Assembly: GCA_910588775.1 (NCBI GenBank)
Contig: CAJURH010000010.1
Span: 1 to 64,000, forward strand
Source: an uncultured Lachnospiraceae bacterium
Lineage (GTDB): Bacteria > Bacillota > Clostridia > Lachnospirales > Lachnospiraceae
Length of the DNA stretch: 64,000 nt
Direction: 5' to 3'
Position numbers and translations under genes: made by a program. The notes beneath the pieces are model-generated. The model was not told the origin of the DNA. It searched no databases and saw nothing but the letters and a program-made list of their open reading frames with translations. The stretch's first letter is position 1, and each line of letters starts with the position of its first letter. Positions 63,121 through 64,000 of the stretch are shown piece by piece.

Positions 63121-64000
63121 GTGATCTTAAAAAATAATATGGGAAATGGACAGCGTTTGATCCGGGGAGCCTTCATACTCACCGCCGCCGGATTGTTAAC
63201 CAGAATGATAGGTTTCTTTTATAGAATATTCCTCTCCCACGCCATTGGTGCGGAAGGGATGGGCATCTACCAACTCATTTTTCCCCTGAACATGCTTTGC
63301 TATGCACTGACCGTAATGGGAATCCAGACGGCTATCTCCCGTTTCGTCTCTGCAAAAATGGCTTTGAATGACCCCCAGGGAGCCAACAATACCTTTGCCG
63401 TGGGAACCATTTACTCCCTGCTCTTATCCTGCGTGGCGGCCCTGGCCATGCACCGGTTCGCGCCATTCTTAAGTGAAAAGGTCCTGATGGAGCCCCGAAC
63501 TTTGCCCATGCTGAAATTAATGGCTTACAGCATCCCCATGGGCGTAATCCATACCTGCGTCAGCGGCTATTTTTTTGCCAGAAAGAAAACCGGGCCTCCC
63601 GCCGTCTCCCAGCTTCTGGAACAGACGGCCAGGGTGGTGGCCACGTATCTGTCCTATACGGTCATGCTGTCCCAGGGGCTGAAACCCACGCCTGTGATTG
63701 CCGTCATCGGCATGTTATGCGGCGAACTGGCGTCCATGCTTTTTTCCCTGGCGGCCGTCTCCTGGAATCTGCAGGCGCAGAATTTCTCACTGGGCAACAT
63801 CCGGCGCCCCTTCCATACATTAAAGGATATCCTTCCTCTATCCGCCCCCGTCACCGCCAACCGGACGCTGCTTACGCTTCTAAACAGCGTGGAAGCCATC
63901 CTGATTCCCAGTCGGCTGCGCATGTCTGGGCTGACCAGCACACAGGCTCTTGGCGTCTACGGAACCTTAAGCGGCATGGCCATGCCCTTGGTCTTGTTCC
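63121..64000 (+). CDS. SpoVB/MurJ-like flippase, 3' end beyond window
   Basis: At least 293 residues of an MVF/PST-family membrane protein. RGAFILTAAGLLTRMIGFFYRIFLS is followed by IGAEGMGIYQLIFPLNML and FVSAKMALNDPQGAN, as in SpoVB-type flippases for lipid-linked precursors. It starts at GTG 63121 or ATG 63139; neither has a clear ribosome site. Divergent from iscR; second of two such proteins in the window. Confidence 0.85.
   Translation, partial: MILKNNMGNGQRLIRGAFILTAAGLLTRMIGFFYRIFLSHAIGAEGMGIYQLIFPLNMLCYALTVMGIQTAISRFVSAKMALNDPQGANNTFAVGTIYSLLLSCVAALAMHRFAPFLSEKVLMEPRTLPMLKLMAYSIPMGVIHTCVSGYFFARKKTGPPAVSQLLEQTARVVATYLSYTVMLSQGLKPTPVIAVIGMLCGELASMLFSLAAVSWNLQAQNFSLGNIRRPFHTLKDILPLSAPVTANRTLLTLLNSVEAILIPSRLRMSGLTSTQALGVYGTLSGMAMPLVLF

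Noticed and set aside
1..64000. CRISPR array, prophage, insertion sequence or defence island
   Set aside because: No regularly spaced direct repeats, integrase, transposase, or recognisable defence genes were found on either strand.

Overview
The window comes from a low-to-mid GC anaerobic Firmicute, most likely a Lachnospiraceae-type Clostridium relative. This rests on gene content and order: secG-rnr-smpB-tmRNA, gap-pgk-tpiA, iscR-nifS-nifU-mnmA, an oxygen-sensitive 2-hydroxyacyl-CoA dehydratase activase, SpoVB-like flippases, and strong AGGAGG ribosome sites. The family placement is an inference from memory; no search was run. Two chemoreceptors suggest a motile organism. About 62 protein genes, one tmRNA, one disrupted gene and one decayed gene fragment can be supported.

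Layout. 0-2.1 kb: folate operon on the minus strand (folE, an HD-domain protein, folP, folB cut by the window edge). 2.5-4.7 kb: a small minus operon from a consensus promoter (TIM-barrel isomerase-like protein, an HPr-like phosphocarrier with Lys46, a PTS EIIA-EIIB protein without EIIC). 4.9-12.5 kb: small membrane protein and HAD phosphatase, purA, tgt, a MATE transporter divergent from a LysR regulator, azlC-azlD, and a GNAT acetyltransferase. 12.7-16.9 kb: a 1415-residue double activase. 17-29.4 kb: chemoreceptor, polar amino-acid ABC operon with a cytidylate-kinase-like gene, methyltransferase, flippase, ung, hisH-hisF, a decayed fragment, SagB-type oxidoreductase and an AraC regulator. 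29.6-35 kb: plus-strand sugar ABC transporter (binding protein and two permeases) with a GH36 alpha-galactosidase. 35-42.1 kb: branched-chain amino-acid genes ilvN-ilvC and leuC-leuD, with a DUF4234-like protein and a second chemoreceptor between them and a DHH phosphoesterase after them. 42.2-44.4 kb: two-component system. 44.4-49.2 kb: tmRNA, smpB, rnr, secG, eno. 49.7-56.2 kb: greA, gpmI, hom, tpiA, pgk, gap. 56.5-63 kb: histidinol-phosphatase, P-type ATPase and the Fe-S operon. The window ends in a second flippase.

The window is mostly housekeeping and central metabolism. No CRISPR array, complete insertion sequence, prophage or clear defence island was seen. The least ordinary signals are a dispersed ~60-100 bp palindromic intergenic repeat (five copies, one supplying the last codons and stop of rnr), the HPr-like/EIIAB/TIM-barrel operon, the HD protein in the folate operon, a C_GCAxxG-type gene broken by an in-frame TGA, interlocked palindromes after the leu/DHH operon, and an IscR-like operator at the start of the Fe-S operon.
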